A stretch of DNA of 64,000 nt from Antilocapra americana (Eukaryota; Chordata; Mammalia; Artiodactyla; Antilocapridae): positions 12,244,476-12,308,475 of the forward strand of contig ML660774.1 in assembly GCA_007570785.1 (NCBI GenBank). Reading direction: 5' to 3'. Below the pieces are notes generated by a model. It searched no databases. It saw only the letters and a program-made list of their open reading frames with translations, and had not been told where the DNA came from. Positions 22,731 through 35,212 of the stretch are shown one piece after another. Position numbers and translations under genes: made by a program. Position 1 is the stretch's first letter, and each line of letters starts with the position of its first letter.

Positions 22731-24483
22731 CTTAGCACAAACAAGTGTTGAAGCTCCATCACGGGTGTTTGAACAGACATTTCAATAAATGCTTACAATC
22801 CACCTTCTCAGACAATACTTGGAGTGACCATAACCCGTGCATATGCAGATTGCAGGGATTTTCAGAAACTGAATTGTGTTGTTCAGTGAAATTCTCTTAT
22901 GGCTTGGCTCAAAAATTGCCTGAGTTGTTATTTGTCATTTAAGAGAGGAAGGTGAGATTGCTGTCCAGTATTGGTTTGAAACCATTCCTCCTATTGAGAA
23001 TCATCAGAGAATTCCGAGAACACAAATACAAATAATTCCTTGAATAATAGCAAAGAGACCTGCACACAGGGAGAGTACAGCACAGCCAAGCTCACTTAGA
23101 AGGTAGAAACGGTAGATTAGAAGAATGCTAAGGGGCTGGGGTTCAGAAAGATTATAAGCTTATGTTAGCAGTTGCTTCACTGAACGTAGGACCAGATATA
23201 AAGCCCTACAAGCAAACTCTATGGTCCAAATCTTAGGATGCTCTCTTCTGGCCAGGGAAAAGGTATTTCTCTGGTCATTGCAAGGAGTTTATAGACTTAG
23301 GATTCAGACTGAAGGGCATATTGCTGTTTTGTAAAACCTCGATGAAGAAGTTAAGTGCAAATTTGTACAAGGGTAGCTGTGCTTTTTTTTTTTTTTTTAA
23401 AGCAGAGACATGTTTAAGCTTGTGCCTTTAGGGGAGTGTTGGGATTCTGAAAGACTGTTGGGATTTGATCAAAGGCTTTGCTGTATGGTCAGACATGGAC
23501 CCTAAATAACTGAACAATAAGGGACATACCTTATGATTTCTTGTAAGGATATATCAGAAAACTTAGACACAGAATTAAAGAGGATGATGCACCCCTAAAG
23601 AAAATTTTAATTAGTACATTTTAGGTCTGAATAGTCACAAAATGTATGTGGTAGTTTTGAGGTAGTCATGCCTTATGAATCCATGGATTTTATGTTCATA
23701 AACAATTTTAAATAGGAACCTCTCACTCAAAGCATTCCTGAGATAAGGATTCTCCTAATTAGAACTGTTAGCTTGTTTACCAGGAAGAGTCCTATTCACA
23801 TGTCTACATTGTGACTGGACCAGATCACCTGACTTCATTAACTCTCAAGCGTGTCCTCCAGATTTGATAATCAAGTGGATTGCAGACTAGTTGCTTACCT
23901 AAGTCTGTTGTAAGATATCTTGAACTAACTATTTCAAATGGAGTTCGGAAATTTCTTTATTGTGCCTCATCATTGATTTATAATGTGTCTGGGTATATAG
24001 AATTTGAAACTCAAAGTCAGTTTTTTACTTAGTTCTTTATTTTTCCCCAGTTGTTTTTTATTCATTGATGCTTTATAGTCTGAAAGCAAGTGTTAGAGCA
24101 GAGAAATATGATACAGGTCTTATTTTCATTCCATTGTAGTTACTCTGATTTCTCTTCTTGGTAGTTTCAGGTACTTTTTCTATAGTGTTAGTGCTCTGAA
24201 AATTAAAAAAGGATATGAACCCTTTTTATTAACCATTTTATTAAATGGTTGGACCCTTTTTGTCTGAAAAGGGACACTGGTCAGTGTCTTTTTGTCTATT
24301 CTGAATAATTGTATGCTGTGTTTTCTTTTAGTTATTTCTTCCCTTTTACTTTATCTAACTCCTTTTAGATAAACACTGAAAGCACTGACTACATCCTTCA
24401 TGAGCCTTGTTTTTCTTAAATATTTTATGTTTTTATCTTTTCTCTGTATATTCTAGGTATCCTCAGATTTATCTCCTATCCCT
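22731..24483. other. Unidentified intergenic sequence
   Basis: No gene is supported. A T-run sits at 23383-23398. Two small adjacent hairpins at 24231-24273 are the only structure noticed. Confidence 0.45.
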
Positions 24484-24580
24484 GTACTGTTCAGTACAGT
24501 AGCTGCTAGTCACATAGTCATATGCAGCTATTGAAATTTAAATTAATTAAAATAACTTTTCACGTTTCAAGCATTCTAAC
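24484..24580. mobile_element. Possible old DNA-transposon-like fragment
   Basis: 'cagtagctgctagtcacatagtcatatgcagctattgaaattt' (24496 onward, approximate extent) resembles a common mammalian medium-reiteration repeat with a 'gtagccactagccacatgtggct' core. The match is short and diverged, so this is weak. Confidence 0.25.
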
Positions 24581-24589
24581 CACATTTCT

Positions 24590-24790
24590 GACTTCTACTA
24601 TTAAAGACTAGTTTCATCTCTTCTTGAACTTTGTATAAATGGAATCATAGATTGCATTATTTTTTGTAACTGGCTTCTTTCACTCCAAACAATGCTTGTA
24701 AGACTCACCTTTGTTGTTGTATATATCAGTAGTTTTCTTTTTTACTTCTGTGTAGTATTGCACTGTGTGAATATACCACTGTTTTTATTT
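24590..24790 (-). mobile_element. Old L1 3' fragment, reverse
   Basis: 'aactttgtataaatggaatcatag', 'ctggcttctttcactcc' and 'gtagtattgcactgtgtgaatataccac' are, in order, the reverse complement of the 3' region of old L1 elements. It is diverged and non-coding. Confidence 0.65.
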
Positions 24791-26645
24791 AAAGTGAAAA
24801 TGGAGAAGAATAGAAGCTTGTATTTGGCCAGTCTGCTATCTTGTGTCCAAAATTTATATGGTTTTTATAATATAGTACATCAAATCTGTCTTATGTTGTA
24901 TGTGATTATATTGTCACCCTCAAAAGATTGTGAGTTACTTGAGAAGGAAATATATATTTTCTATCATTTAAAAGTGTCAGACATAGTACATACTATGTTG
25001 CTAGAATTCAATTAATATATGTCCAAAAGCAGAAACTAAGTAAATTTCTGAGCAAAGCAACAGATGAATTAAAAATAATAGTAAATTTTTTCCTTAAAAG
25101 CTAGATTTTATTTCTCTAATATTAAATGGCATAACAAATTAAATATGTTATTTATGTGTGCTGATTTATATCTATGCCTTAATTTTGGGAATTCACTTAA
25201 AGTCTAGCTGTAATGAAAAGAAAACTTTTGAAATTTGACACTTTTTAAACCTATATTATAGGAACTTTCAAAGAGTGAAAAATTTATACAAAATTGTATA
25301 ATGAAATGATTGGGTAGAGAAAAAGTCTTAGCATCATTTCTAGGAAGCGTTATTCTTACCAACCATTCATAATCATTGTTACTGAAATTTTAGATTATGA
25401 GATGATTCAAAGAAACTTTCCTGAGTGATCTATTTTTGTAAATGGATTATAACATTAATCTTATAGCATTTGAATGAAGAATTAACTGGCAAAGATGAAT
25501 TCAGTAATATTATATTTTGTTTGAACAGACCTCTATAGAATTTGATCTGCAGAGGCAAATAAAGACAAAAATCCAATAAATGCTCAGAAATATCCATGAG
25601 ATATTATTTGCCATAAAAGAGCAACAGCCTTCTGCTTTTGCAGATTGTGCTATGATAGTGTGTTTGTTTATTATTTTAGTTTTTTTCTCCTTATATAGAA
25701 ACATATCAAGTAGCAAGTGTTTTGCGGTAGATTTTTAGATACAAGAGGAGATTTTAGTTAAGACAACATATGCTTGTTTCTAGTGCATTAAATTCAGACA
25801 CGTTAAAATCTGGAGATGTGCTGAGAAAAACAAAATGCTATTAAAGCTTCTGTGTCTCTGTGATATCCCCAGGGAGATTTCTCTCAGCTGAAAAGTTAGC
25901 TTTCACAAAGCTACTTCCAAAGCCATTCAGCAGCTTGCCTCGTGTTAATGGAACTTCAGTGGAAATGAAACCTAGCGCATGAGGCAAACAAGGAAAAAAA
26001 TTTCTCTTCAAGATTTTCAAAGGGCTAAAGCACAAATTGAATGTCAAAAAGAATGTAAAGATATAATGTTTATTAATAATTGGAAATTTACATAATGTTT
26101 GAGGGAGGATCTGACTCAGGAAAGGGAATACTCCCTTCAGTTTTGGGCTATGCTGTTGTTTTTATAGCCATTGAAGGAGGTAATTTCATGTTTCCACGTG
26201 ACCACAATACTCCTCAGTAGCACACAATAGAATGTGGGTTGGAGGAATTCCCCATGTGAATAATCTGTTACTCAGAGAGAAGCTACAGGGTTATTTCAGA
26301 ATATTATAACAGTTAATTGTAAGTCAAATCTTGTCCCCTTCCTGAAAAGGGGGATACACTTCTTAACAGAATATTAAATTAATTAAGAATAAAACAGCAT
26401 ATGATTTCTATGGTCAAAAGCATCCTTTGTTTCCCAGAGACCTATACAATATGTGAGATTCATTCGGATATTCTCTCTGCCAGAAATAGAGCTAAACAGG
26501 AACCAATCTGGACATTCTGAGTCAAACTACGTTGTTTTCATTTAGTTCTACTTTCCTCAAATCTTTGTTTTGTTTTTAATGATACTTTTTATTCATAACA
26601 GACATTTAATGAATGCTTATTTCTTAGCTCTACTTTGATAAAAAT
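24791..26645. other. Unidentified intergenic sequence
   Basis: I see no gene and no clear repeat. The reverse frames at 25510-25716 and 25841-26047 show no known motif. The stretch 26080-26540 is less AT-rich and may be an old repeat that I cannot classify. Confidence 0.45.
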
Positions 26646-26655
26646 ATAAATCATT

Positions 26656-26767
26656 GTCTTTTTTTTTTTCATTTATTTTTTTTATTGGTTTTGCCATACA
26701 ATGACATGAAACCGCAATGGGTTTACATATGCTCCCTCTCCAGAACCCTCCTCCCACTTCCCTCCCG
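26656..26767 (-). mobile_element. Short 3'-end L1 insertion, ruminant type
   Basis: A T-rich start (reverse poly(A)) leads into 'ttttattggttttgccatac', typical of reverse ruminant L1 3' ends. A perfect 10-bp target duplication, ataaatcatt, lies at 26646-26655 and 26768-26777. The insert is only about 112 bp. Confidence 0.85.
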
Positions 26768-26777
26768 ATAAATCATT

Positions 26778-27671
26778 TTCTGAAAAAATAAACCATGTGA
26801 GATTAAAAACAAATTCTTTAGGAAGCTATCTTTGGATAAGAACAGTTGGGCTTCTTGTTTTCAAAAATGGCTTTGCCTGGAAAACACTAGAATCTATTCT
26901 TGAATCCATCTGTCTTGGGGTGATTATCCCATGATAACTGTCAGCAGTTTTTCATATGGGAGCAATCTTTATCTAAGGGAACTGTCATCTAAAGTTACCT
27001 ACTTTCTACATATTGGGATTTTGTTAGAATTTCTCAATCATCACAGTCTTGAAATAAAAAAGAAAATAATGAAATATCACCCCCCAACCCCCAAATAAGC
27101 TGAGCATATCCTTGTGGATCTGAGAATGATTTGGATAGAAAATACCTTTAGCAATATGCTCACTAAAACTTCTATTGGCAAATGGATCCTAAATCACTAG
27201 AAGTTTGGTCTTCTAAGTCATCGATTACTTAATCAATGATTTATTTTCTAAAAACTAGGTAAAAATTCTGAGAAATGTCAGAAAACAATGTTTCTAATAT
27301 CAAAAACAGTGAGTGGTTATCTCTGTCTTATTTAGATTGAATTCAGTAAGAGGGGAGATTGGAGTTGCAACCACGAACTCCCCCTCCGCTTAGAAAAACA
27401 TGCAGAATTGTTTTATTTTAAAGAATGTTTAATTTATAAATATATTCTTCTGTTCTCCAAATATGTGTTTTTCTTAAGACTGTGATTTTTAGTAATAGAT
27501 CAAAAGGATGTAAAAATAAACTAAAAAAGTAAGATTATAATTGAAATTTAAAAACAATACTTCAAGAAAATTAAGTAAATCCAATTTATAATAATTAAAT
27601 TAGAGAAATCCTTGCCTTCCAAATTCCGGAAATTCAATATTTACATTTTACTTATATTATAATACATGGTG
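26778..27671. other. Unidentified intergenic sequence
   Basis: No gene or clear repeat was recognised. Confidence 0.45.
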
Positions 27672-27890
27672 AGTATACTGAGGCCTGGGATATAGGCCAT
27701 CTTTGATTCAAATCGTCTCAGTTACCAGCTGTGTCATCTTTGGCAATTTACTTCTTATCTGTGTTGCTTTGATTCCTTAACTGTGAAATAAGGATAGCAG
27801 TAATACACACCTTGTAGTATTATTGTGAAGATTACATGCATTAATAAATGAAAGCATATAGAACAATGTTTGGCATTTAGTAAACACTGA
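27672..27890 (+). mobile_element. MIR SINE, forward
   Basis: MIR blocks in order: 'gattcaaatcgtctcagttaccagctgtgtcatc', 'ggcaatttacttctt', 'ttccttaactgtgaaataagg', 'tattgtgaagattacatgc' and 'tggcatttagtaaacac' (each given in part). Confidence 0.85.
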
Positions 27891-28065
27891 ACAGAAATCA
27901 GAGAGTATTATTTCTTACTTTTATGGAGATACAGTTCTAATCTTATGAGGGTTTTAATTTTGCTCTGGACATCTTAGTCTTTTGGGACTCTGTTTTCATG
28001 TGCCTCAACTCCAAAATCCTATCAATCTGGATTTACATTTCTCTGATGGAGTAAGTGATCTAATG

Positions 28066-28220
28066 TTAAGTGTTTGGCTTTTAGAGCCAGATTCTCTGGG
28101 TTCAAATCCTAGTTCTCTCAACTCACTTTTGTACAATCTTAGACAAGCTACCTAAATTATCTGTTCTTCACTTTCTAATTCTGCAAAGCTAGGAGGAGGA
28201 GTGTCAATTTCATGCAGCTG
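28066..28220 (+). mobile_element. MIR SINE fragment, forward
   Basis: 'agagccagattctctgggtt' then 'caaatcctagttctctc' and 'cttagacaagctacct' match the MIR core. The 3' end is degraded. Confidence 0.75.
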
Positions 28221-28658
28221 TTGAGACAATTGAGTTTGTAAATCCACTATAAAATTACCTTATTTCCTAGAATATAAGCTTACCTGCTATTTGCACTCTT
28301 TTGAATTTCTATACATGTTTTCTGTTCCTGTCTCATGGACAACTTGTCTTTTGTATCTTACTGAAGGAGAGCAAGTTGACAGTTCTTTAATTTTTTAAAT
28401 TTTATGTGAGAGTACCTTCATAAATCTGCTCTATGCCTGCTTTTCACAGTTTATTTTGAATATAAATACTTAACTTCTCTTTTAAAGGGGAAAGATTTTT
28501 ATTTGGCTCAGTTTTTTTTTACTGAGGTGTCAAAAAAAGAATTATAGATCACACTTGACCTATTTGCTCTGCTCTTGAATTGGTGGCATCCTCTTTTAGA
28601 CTTATGGCTTAAGGGAGTTTTGGTTTTGTGCTTCTTAACCCAGCAAACATCCTACAGC

Positions 28659-28750
28659 ATTACAAGGCTTTAATAGAACCTTTATTAGCCCTAATGATTA
28701 CTTTATTACAAGGCTTTAATAGAACCTTTATTAGCTCTAATGATTACTTC
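28659..28750. repeat. 46-bp tandem duplication
   Basis: 28659-28704 and 28705-28750 are adjacent copies that begin attacaaggctttaatagaa. I see two differences over 46 positions: C/T in 'agccctaat' versus 'agctctaat', and the final base. No other copies are present. Confidence 0.95.
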
Positions 28751-29199
28751 TTTGAATTGTGGAGGAGCTGGAAAATGCTAATGCTTGACATGAGATATTG
28801 TCAACACTCTTCCTTGTAGTTATTGGCAAACATCTTATATCCCATGAGCTTCTGTTACTCTAAAATAGGAACTTCAACTGTTTATAGGCTTTGGAAAGTA
28901 GGGTCCACACTTCACTGAACAATTAGAAATTAGGAAAGGGGTTTGGTCAGTACATATATGGCACAGACTCTTCTTTTTTCACTTTGGAGTAGCCTGACCA
29001 CAGTATCCAGTATTCTTCACTACTTCTTACTATAAGCTTGTTGAGGCAGCTCTTTGTTTTACAGGAGACAGCATATCATTGTCCATGTGCTCTGTGAGAA
29101 CACATTATTCAAAAGCTTGATTTTGACTATAGATCAAGCTATGTTCCACACTTTAATTTTGTCAAAGATAAATTTAATATTTTTTTAATAATATGTCTT

Positions 29200-29335
29200 C
29201 CATGCCCTTTATTTTTTCTTTTCATTTCCTTTCTTTCTTCTTCCCTTTCTCCCTTCATTCCTTCTTCTGTCTTCTTGCTCTTCCTTTCTTTTTTTTCCTC
29301 CTCTTCCTCTTCCTTTTCTTTTGTAAATGTTTTGT
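29200..29335 (+). repeat. Polypyrimidine tract
   Basis: An almost unbroken run of T and C (TTCC, TTTC and CTTC units) on the forward strand. The open frame across it (29193-29378) is low-complexity Phe/Leu/Ser translation and not a gene. Confidence 0.85.
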
Positions 29336-29424
29336 GTACACTTGTTTGTTTAAAAGAATGTTGGGTGTAGTGTTCTGAACGTGTATTAGATAGCGTTGGT
29401 GAAAGATGGTTAAGTTTATTATAG

Positions 29425-30105
29425 TTTTATTGATTATTCAATTTTTAGTTGGTTGTTCTGTTACTTACTGACAGCGGTATATTGAAACCTCCAACTCTAA
29501 TTAAGAATCTGTCAATTTCTCCTCTTGTGTCTCTCAGCATTTGATACCAAGTATTTTGGCGTGCTCAGTCGCTTCAGTCATGTCCCACTCTGTGTGACCC
29601 TATGGACTGTAGCCTGCCAGGCTCCTCTGTCCATGGGATTCTCCAAGGCAAGAATACTGGAGTGCGTTGTTATGTCCTCTTCCAGGGAATCTTCCTGACC
29701 CAGGGATCAAACCCGCAGCATTTTCTGTGTCTTCTACCTTGAAGTCAGATTCTTTATTGCTGAGCCACTCAGGAAGCCCTCCAAGTATACTGAAGCCACA
29801 TCACTAGGTAATTACAGATTCAGGGTTGTTATTTCTTTCTGTTGACTTGACCCTTTAACCATTGTGAACTTTCACTTTCTTTAATACTTTTATTATCTAT
29901 TTTGACAAAATATATCTATTTTGTCTGATATTAATGTAGCCACATCAGTGTTTGGTTAATGTTTTCATGGTTCTTCCTTTCCATATTTTCTCTGAAGCCA
30001 TCTATGTTCTTTCATTTATGGTGTATCTCTTGTAAACAGCTCAGATTGGGTCTTATTAAGAGCCATTCTGAAAAATCTTTGTCTTTTAATCGGGATGTGC
30101 AATGT
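29425..30105 (-). mobile_element. L1 LINE fragment, reverse, split by a SINE
   Basis: The reverse L1 sequence is recognisable on both sides of a Bov-tA: 'atattgaaacctccaactc' near 29480 and, after the SINE, 'attttgtctgatattaatgtagcca' near 29918, 'cttgtaaacagctcagattggg' near 30029 and 'atctttgtcttttaatcgg' near 30076. It belongs to an old L1, with no intact frame. Confidence 0.7.
29557..29780 (-). mobile_element. Bov-tA SINE, reverse
   Basis: A full-length reverse copy with near-perfect target duplications, ccaagtattt (29547-29556) and ccaagtatac (29781-29790). It is inserted in the reverse L1. Confidence 0.93.
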
Positions 30106-30300
30106 AGGAGAGGAAAGACCTTCCCTTACCTTTCCCCTTATTAAGTGTGATAGCTGGATCTATAAAATAAATTGATGACAGGCAGAGTAACAAAAGATAT
30201 AAAATTTATTATTTTGAAGTATTGCATGAAGAGGGACACACAGGAAAAAAAAATGAATATACAAATAAATAAAATTTGAGAGCTTATATAACATCTTAAT

Positions 30301-30435
30301 CTGGAGAAGGAAATGGCAACCCACTCCAGTATTCTTGCCTGGGAGATCCCATGGACAGAGGAACCTGGCAGGCTACAGTCCATAGGGTTGCAAGAGTCAG
30401 AAATGACTTAGTGACCAAACCACCACCACCCATAC
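30301..30435 (+). mobile_element. BOV-A-type SINE monomer, forward
   Basis: The copy has only the BovB-derived BOV-A part ('ggagaaggaaatggcaaccc' to 'gacttagtgacc') and a (CCA)n tail. The duplication catcttaat is present at 30292-30300 and 30436-30444. Confidence 0.92.
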
Positions 30436-30601
30436 CATCTTAATAGGGAAGTAGTGGAGGGATGTAGCCCACTTAAGAGAGTACATGATTTTTAGGAAAG
30501 ATGAATGGGCCCTTAGAAGACTAGATGGAAGGTATGATAGTTTATGACAAATCTGTCTGGATGTGGTGTCAACTTTTAACCTCCTCTGCTGTGATAAGAG
30601 A

Positions 30602-30815
30602 GGCTTTCCAGGGGCTCAGTGGTAAAGAATTTACCTGCCAATGCAGGAGACACAGGAGGTGTGGGTTTGATCCCTGGGTTGGGAAGATCACCAGGAGAAG
30701 GAAGTGGCGACCCACTCCAGGATTCTTGCTGGGATAATCCCAAAGACACAGGAGCCTGGTGGGCTATGGTCCATGGTGTTGCAAAAGAGGAGGACACGAC
30801 TGAACATACACACGT
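30602..30815 (+). mobile_element. Bov-tA SINE, forward
   Basis: Full-length forward copy. Target duplication ctgtgataagag (30589-30600) and ctgtggtaagag (30816-30827), 11 of 12 identical. Short open frames here on both strands are SINE translation. Confidence 0.93.
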
Positions 30816-30999
30816 CTGTGGTAAGAGTCAAACTTTTCTAGTTGATGAAATTCCCAGGAAGTTGTCAATGAGGATTGAATTCCTTTGGAGGATCCATCTT
30901 TAGGCAGATAAAAGGAGTTCTTCCTGCAGAAATCATTCTGTGATTTTTCTAATGGTGGGTGTTCTATTTCCTACATCCCTTCTGTATTTATTAACTGGA

Positions 31000-31420
31000 A
31001 TTATTCCGTAAGAAGAAGTTGGCTCTTTCCACTTGTTATTTAGTTATTTATTTACACTTTTATCTTCTTATTAGAGGCTCATGAGTACTTATTCTTTGTG
31101 TTTTAATCTGATATCATTGTTATTTCTGTCACTGCTCAAATTGTTCCAGCTTTGGCCATTGGGGGATTGGCAGCTATTTCACTTTGATAGGATCAATCAT
31201 TCTTTTATATTATTAATTAAGTAAGTATGCATTCCTTTCTGTTTAAATAGTACAAGGAAGTCCAGGCTCATTTCATACTTTTGTATATTCTCTCTTCTAG
31301 TCTCCGAATCAGCCATTTCTCCAAGGAACTCTCTTTTCTTATTTAGAAAATAATTCATTAGCATGAGTGTCAGTAGCTCCTCACCTCAGTCTTATATATA
31401 GGTTTGCTGTATTTATACTC
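31000..31420 (-). mobile_element. Possible old L1-related fragment, reverse
   Basis: 'actgctcaaattgttccagctttggcca' near 31130, 'ccaggctcatttcatac' near 31262 and 'aatcagccatttctccaagga' near 31308 occur in the order seen in a widespread old mammalian LINE-type repeat. Family assignment is tentative. Confidence 0.4.
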
Positions 31421-33142
31421 TGCCCATGTCCTAGCTTTTTTTTTAAATTAATAACAACAAACCACCCATGTAGAAATTTTCAACATACTACATAGTGCTT
31501 TCAGTCACTGTAACTTTAGAATATGTACTGCTACCAAGAATACTTTTTAGTTGAATAATGATCTGGATGACATGCAGTAGGCTAATGATTTAGTTGAACT
31601 GGATTGGTCTTCAAAGTGTATAAAAAAAGAGCCAATATACATTGTCACAGAGATAGTTTACTTGACATTTAGCTACATGATGGACAAAGCGATGAGTTAG
31701 TGAACCATGAGGATGTCTCTGTGCTTGAAGTCATATAACAATTAAATATTAATCAATGAGTCTTGGGTATTATTTTGCAACAGATTGATATTTAAGTTAG
31801 CAAGAATAAGATGAAAGGAATTGGTCTGTGGTCCATCTCTGATGCAGTTTCTTTCTGACACTGTGTCTGGTGAGAATTCACAAGGAGTAGGCAATATGCA
31901 AGACTGACTTGGTGTGCTCAATCATGGCCAATAGAAAAGAAGACATTTCAGAGGAAAAGTAACTTGCTAACCTTAGAGACTATAGAAGAAATAGAGATAA
32001 TAACTGTTCAAACATAGATTTCTAACAAAAGCAGAAGCATAGAAGAATTTGAAAACAAATTGAAAGAAGAGACTAATAGGATCTTGAGAACAGTTTAACT
32101 GTTTACCAACATGCACCTTAAATCAAAAGAGAATGGTTCCTTAGAATACATAAATTCAACAGTCATTTTTTTGAGCAGTGATGAGCCAGGCATGGAGATG
32201 CAGTGAGCTCAAGTAGAGATGCCTACCATCACACCTTCCTCCCAGCCTCAGCTATTGGTAAGAATGCGGTCTTTACTGGATCTGGGAATATGAATGCTGA
32301 ACAGAGGTTAAGACAAATCTGTTGGTGCTAAACCATTTTGACAGTAAAGTTCACGAGTTCTACTGGTTAGAGAAAAGCTGTCCTGTTTCCAGTGGAGAGC
32401 AACATCTCTCTCGAGGCTGGACACCCTCCAGGCACGGCCTTGGCCTGGTGCTCTAGATGCAGGTGCAGAGATCAAAAGCCCTCTTTGCTTCCAGTTTGGC
32501 AGGAACTTGCATCTCTGCTCTGAAGACCTTTGTTCTGTCCTCTACTGTCCCAGGTCTCCTATCATAATTCTCTTTTATTTTGCTTAGGCTTTTGTTTAAG
32601 ACAGGTTTCTTTAAGCTGTTCTTGCTTTTATAGCTGCCAAAATCTTTGACTAAAAAAATTAAAAAGTCTGGCTACAAAACTGAAATGAGAGTCTGCAAGT
32701 ATGAGGAGAATTTATTTATTTATATTTATTTATTTTTACTTGATTCCTTTTAAAAATATATTGGAGTATAGTTGCTTTATAATGAGAGGAATTTAGAATG
32801 CAAAATAAAATTTACTATCTCAAAAAAACTAATGTATTAGAAATTAAGTACTAGACAGAACTTCAGTACAAGAAGCTCAAGGTGTGTTTTGTAGTCACTT
32901 AGTAAAGATGGTTAAAAGATGAGGGTGTTGATTGATTTTCTGACAAACCACATTCCTCTAAATGCCAAATTAGCTTCTACCTGAAAACAGAGGCCGACTC
33001 TTCAGTCTGGTATGATCCTGACCCCAGGTTAATTACTCTCTGGGAAGCTTGGAGTCAGGATTATGCTGGAGGCTTCTTGTTCTGATGCTATGGTCTTGTT
33101 TCCCAGTCTTCACTCTGGTTACCCAGTTCCTGGTGCTGAATG
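31421..33142. other. Mostly unidentified; small L1 tail near 32713-32790
   Basis: 'attggagtatagttgctttataatg' (32761-32785) with the preceding (TTTA)n stretch is the reverse 3' end of a ruminant L1. The rest shows no recognised gene or repeat. Confidence 0.45.
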
Positions 33143-33153
33143 AAAACCCTCAT

Positions 33154-33278
33154 GTGCTCAGAGGCTCAGTTGTGTCTGACTCTTTTGCAACCCCATAGCC
33201 TGTAGCCTGACAGGCTCCTCTGTACATAGGATTTTCCAGGCAAGAATACTGGAGAGGGTTGCCATTTCCTCCTTCAGG
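33154..33278 (-). mobile_element. BOV-A/Bov-tA SINE fragment, reverse
   Basis: The reverse BOV-A portion only ('gtgtctgactcttttgcaacc' to 'gttgccatttcct'). Target duplications aaaaccctcat (33143-33153) and aaagccctcat (33279-33289) match at 10 of 11 positions, so it inserted in this short form. Confidence 0.9.
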
Positions 33279-33621
33279 AAAGCCCTCATCCCTTTTGGTA
33301 ATAACCTGCCTCTCTGAATTCTGCAACTGTCAGTTGTTAGGACCCTTCTGCTTGATATCTGGCTAGTTTTTAAATTCCCTGATCAGAAATCCTGTTCACA
33401 GAAGCCATCAATAGCTAAGCATTACATCACCCATATCCCTACAATACCCTTCATCATTTAAAGTATTTGTACTCAGAAGACCGTTACAGTAAATTCTGCA
33501 GGCTTTGAGTCCTGAAAATGGAAGAATTGCAATCTAAACATAATTAATGGAAGTTTCACATCTACTGGCATTTAAACAACTCTTCTTCAGTGTCTTCGTT
33601 CTGCCCTTATTCTGGATATTT

Positions 33622-33837
33622 TTGTTGTTCAGGTGCTAAGTTGTGTCTGGCTCTTTGCAACCCCATAGACTGTATCACTCCAGGCTCCTCTGTCCGTGGG
33701 GATTCTCCAGCCAAGAATACTGGAGTGGGTTGCCATTTTCTTCTCCAGGGGATCTTCCCAGATCAGAGATTGAACTCTTGTCTCCTGCATTGGCAGGTGG
33801 ATTCTTTACCACTGAGCCACCTCCCAGGGAAGTCCTT
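33622..33837 (-). mobile_element. Bov-tA SINE, reverse
   Basis: Full-length reverse copy with a perfect 9-bp target duplication, tggatattt (33613-33621 and 33838-33846). Confidence 0.94.
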
Positions 33838-33846
33838 TGGATATTT

Positions 33847-34995
33847 AAGTAAGGTATTAATCAAAATGAAAAAAAGAATCTTGAAGGAGACAAAAGATTC
33901 CTCTCACCCTGGGAGTATACCAGTTTCAACAACACTGCTCTAAATGAACCTGATTTGTGTTTTACCATTGTGAGCTGGTTGTAGTGCTTAGTTTCGTTAT
34001 TGTAAGATGATTTCAAAAGAGCAGCACAAATTTGTCTTGTAATAAGATAAGCAGACTTAAGGTCAAGAAGCCACTGCCAAAGGGGTTGTTTGCTGAGAAC
34101 TGAAGACAGGCTTCCTGTTTCAAATGGTATCTAGGGAAATTTCCATTAACTCCAATGCCAAAAGAATGAAACTGAAATGAAACTGGTAGGTCAGCAATGC
34201 TATGCCAGCCTCAAATAGGTAGAAACATACTTTGTCTCTCCTTTTCTATCTGCACTTTATCCAAAAATTCTAAGTCTATAGCAAATAAAAAAGCAGAGTA
34301 GTCATTTTTCTTCAGCAAAAGCATATTACTAATTGGGCTCCAAACCCCACACATCACATTCTGGATTCATTATGGGGGCACAGCTCTCAAAACTGATGGG
34401 TATGGAAGTGACAAATTATAACCATGAAGGTGTACTTTGTCCATATAATTAATCCCATAAAACTGAGAGGATACAGGAAGAATCCTCATAGCAGACAGAG
34501 AGAGGATTTCAATTGTTCAAAAGGTTCAGAGTATTTAATAAATACTAAGACATTTGTTGCCAGTAGACCTGCCCTGCACTAAATATTAAATATCAGAGAG
34601 AAGACAATAATACAGATCAGAAACTCAGACCTACATAAAAATCAATGAGAAAATTCAATGAAAATAACATAAAAACTTTTATTTACTTATTTCTAATTGA
34701 TCTGATAGATAGGGAGGTACTTGAAGTAAACACCATCATTTTTACCTCCAGCCAGATACAACTGGGCAAAGTCAAGAGCTTTGTACTACATTTAATACAC
34801 ACAAAAGTTCTTCCTAACCATCCCATATGCAGCGTGTCTAGTTTTTACCTCTGCAGGGCCTATACATAGAAGCAACAATAGAATCATGGTCTGTGATGCT
34901 GTTTCTGCTATATATAGAAATGAAAAACCCGTGTGATATAAAACTGATCATCATTAATATCAACTAGTAATAATATCTATATCTGTCTACTTATG
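33847..34995. other. Unidentified intergenic sequence
   Basis: No gene or repeat is recognised. The open frame at 34645-34869 has no known motif. Confidence 0.45.
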
Positions 34996-35004
34996 TGTGC
35001 TGTT

Positions 35005-35203
35005 GTTCTGTCACTAAGTCACATCTGACTCGTTGTGATCCCATGGATTGTAACACACCAGGTACCACGGAGTTCTCAGGCAAGAATACTGAAGTGGGTT
35101 GCCATTGACTTGTGCAGGGGATCTTCCTTACCCAGAGATCGAACCCATGTCTCCGGCACTGGCAGGTGGATTCTCTACCACTGAGCTACCAGGGAAGCCC
35201 GTC
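35005..35203 (-). mobile_element. Bov-tA SINE, reverse
   Basis: Reverse copy with the tRNA-like head at right ('ccactgagctaccagggaagc'). Target duplication tgtgctgtt at 34996-35004 and 35204-35212. Confidence 0.92.
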
Positions 35204-35212
35204 TGTGCTGTT

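Noticed and set aside
29193..29378. Phe/Leu-rich frame that could pass for a membrane protein.
   Set aside because: It is the direct translation of a polypyrimidine tract.
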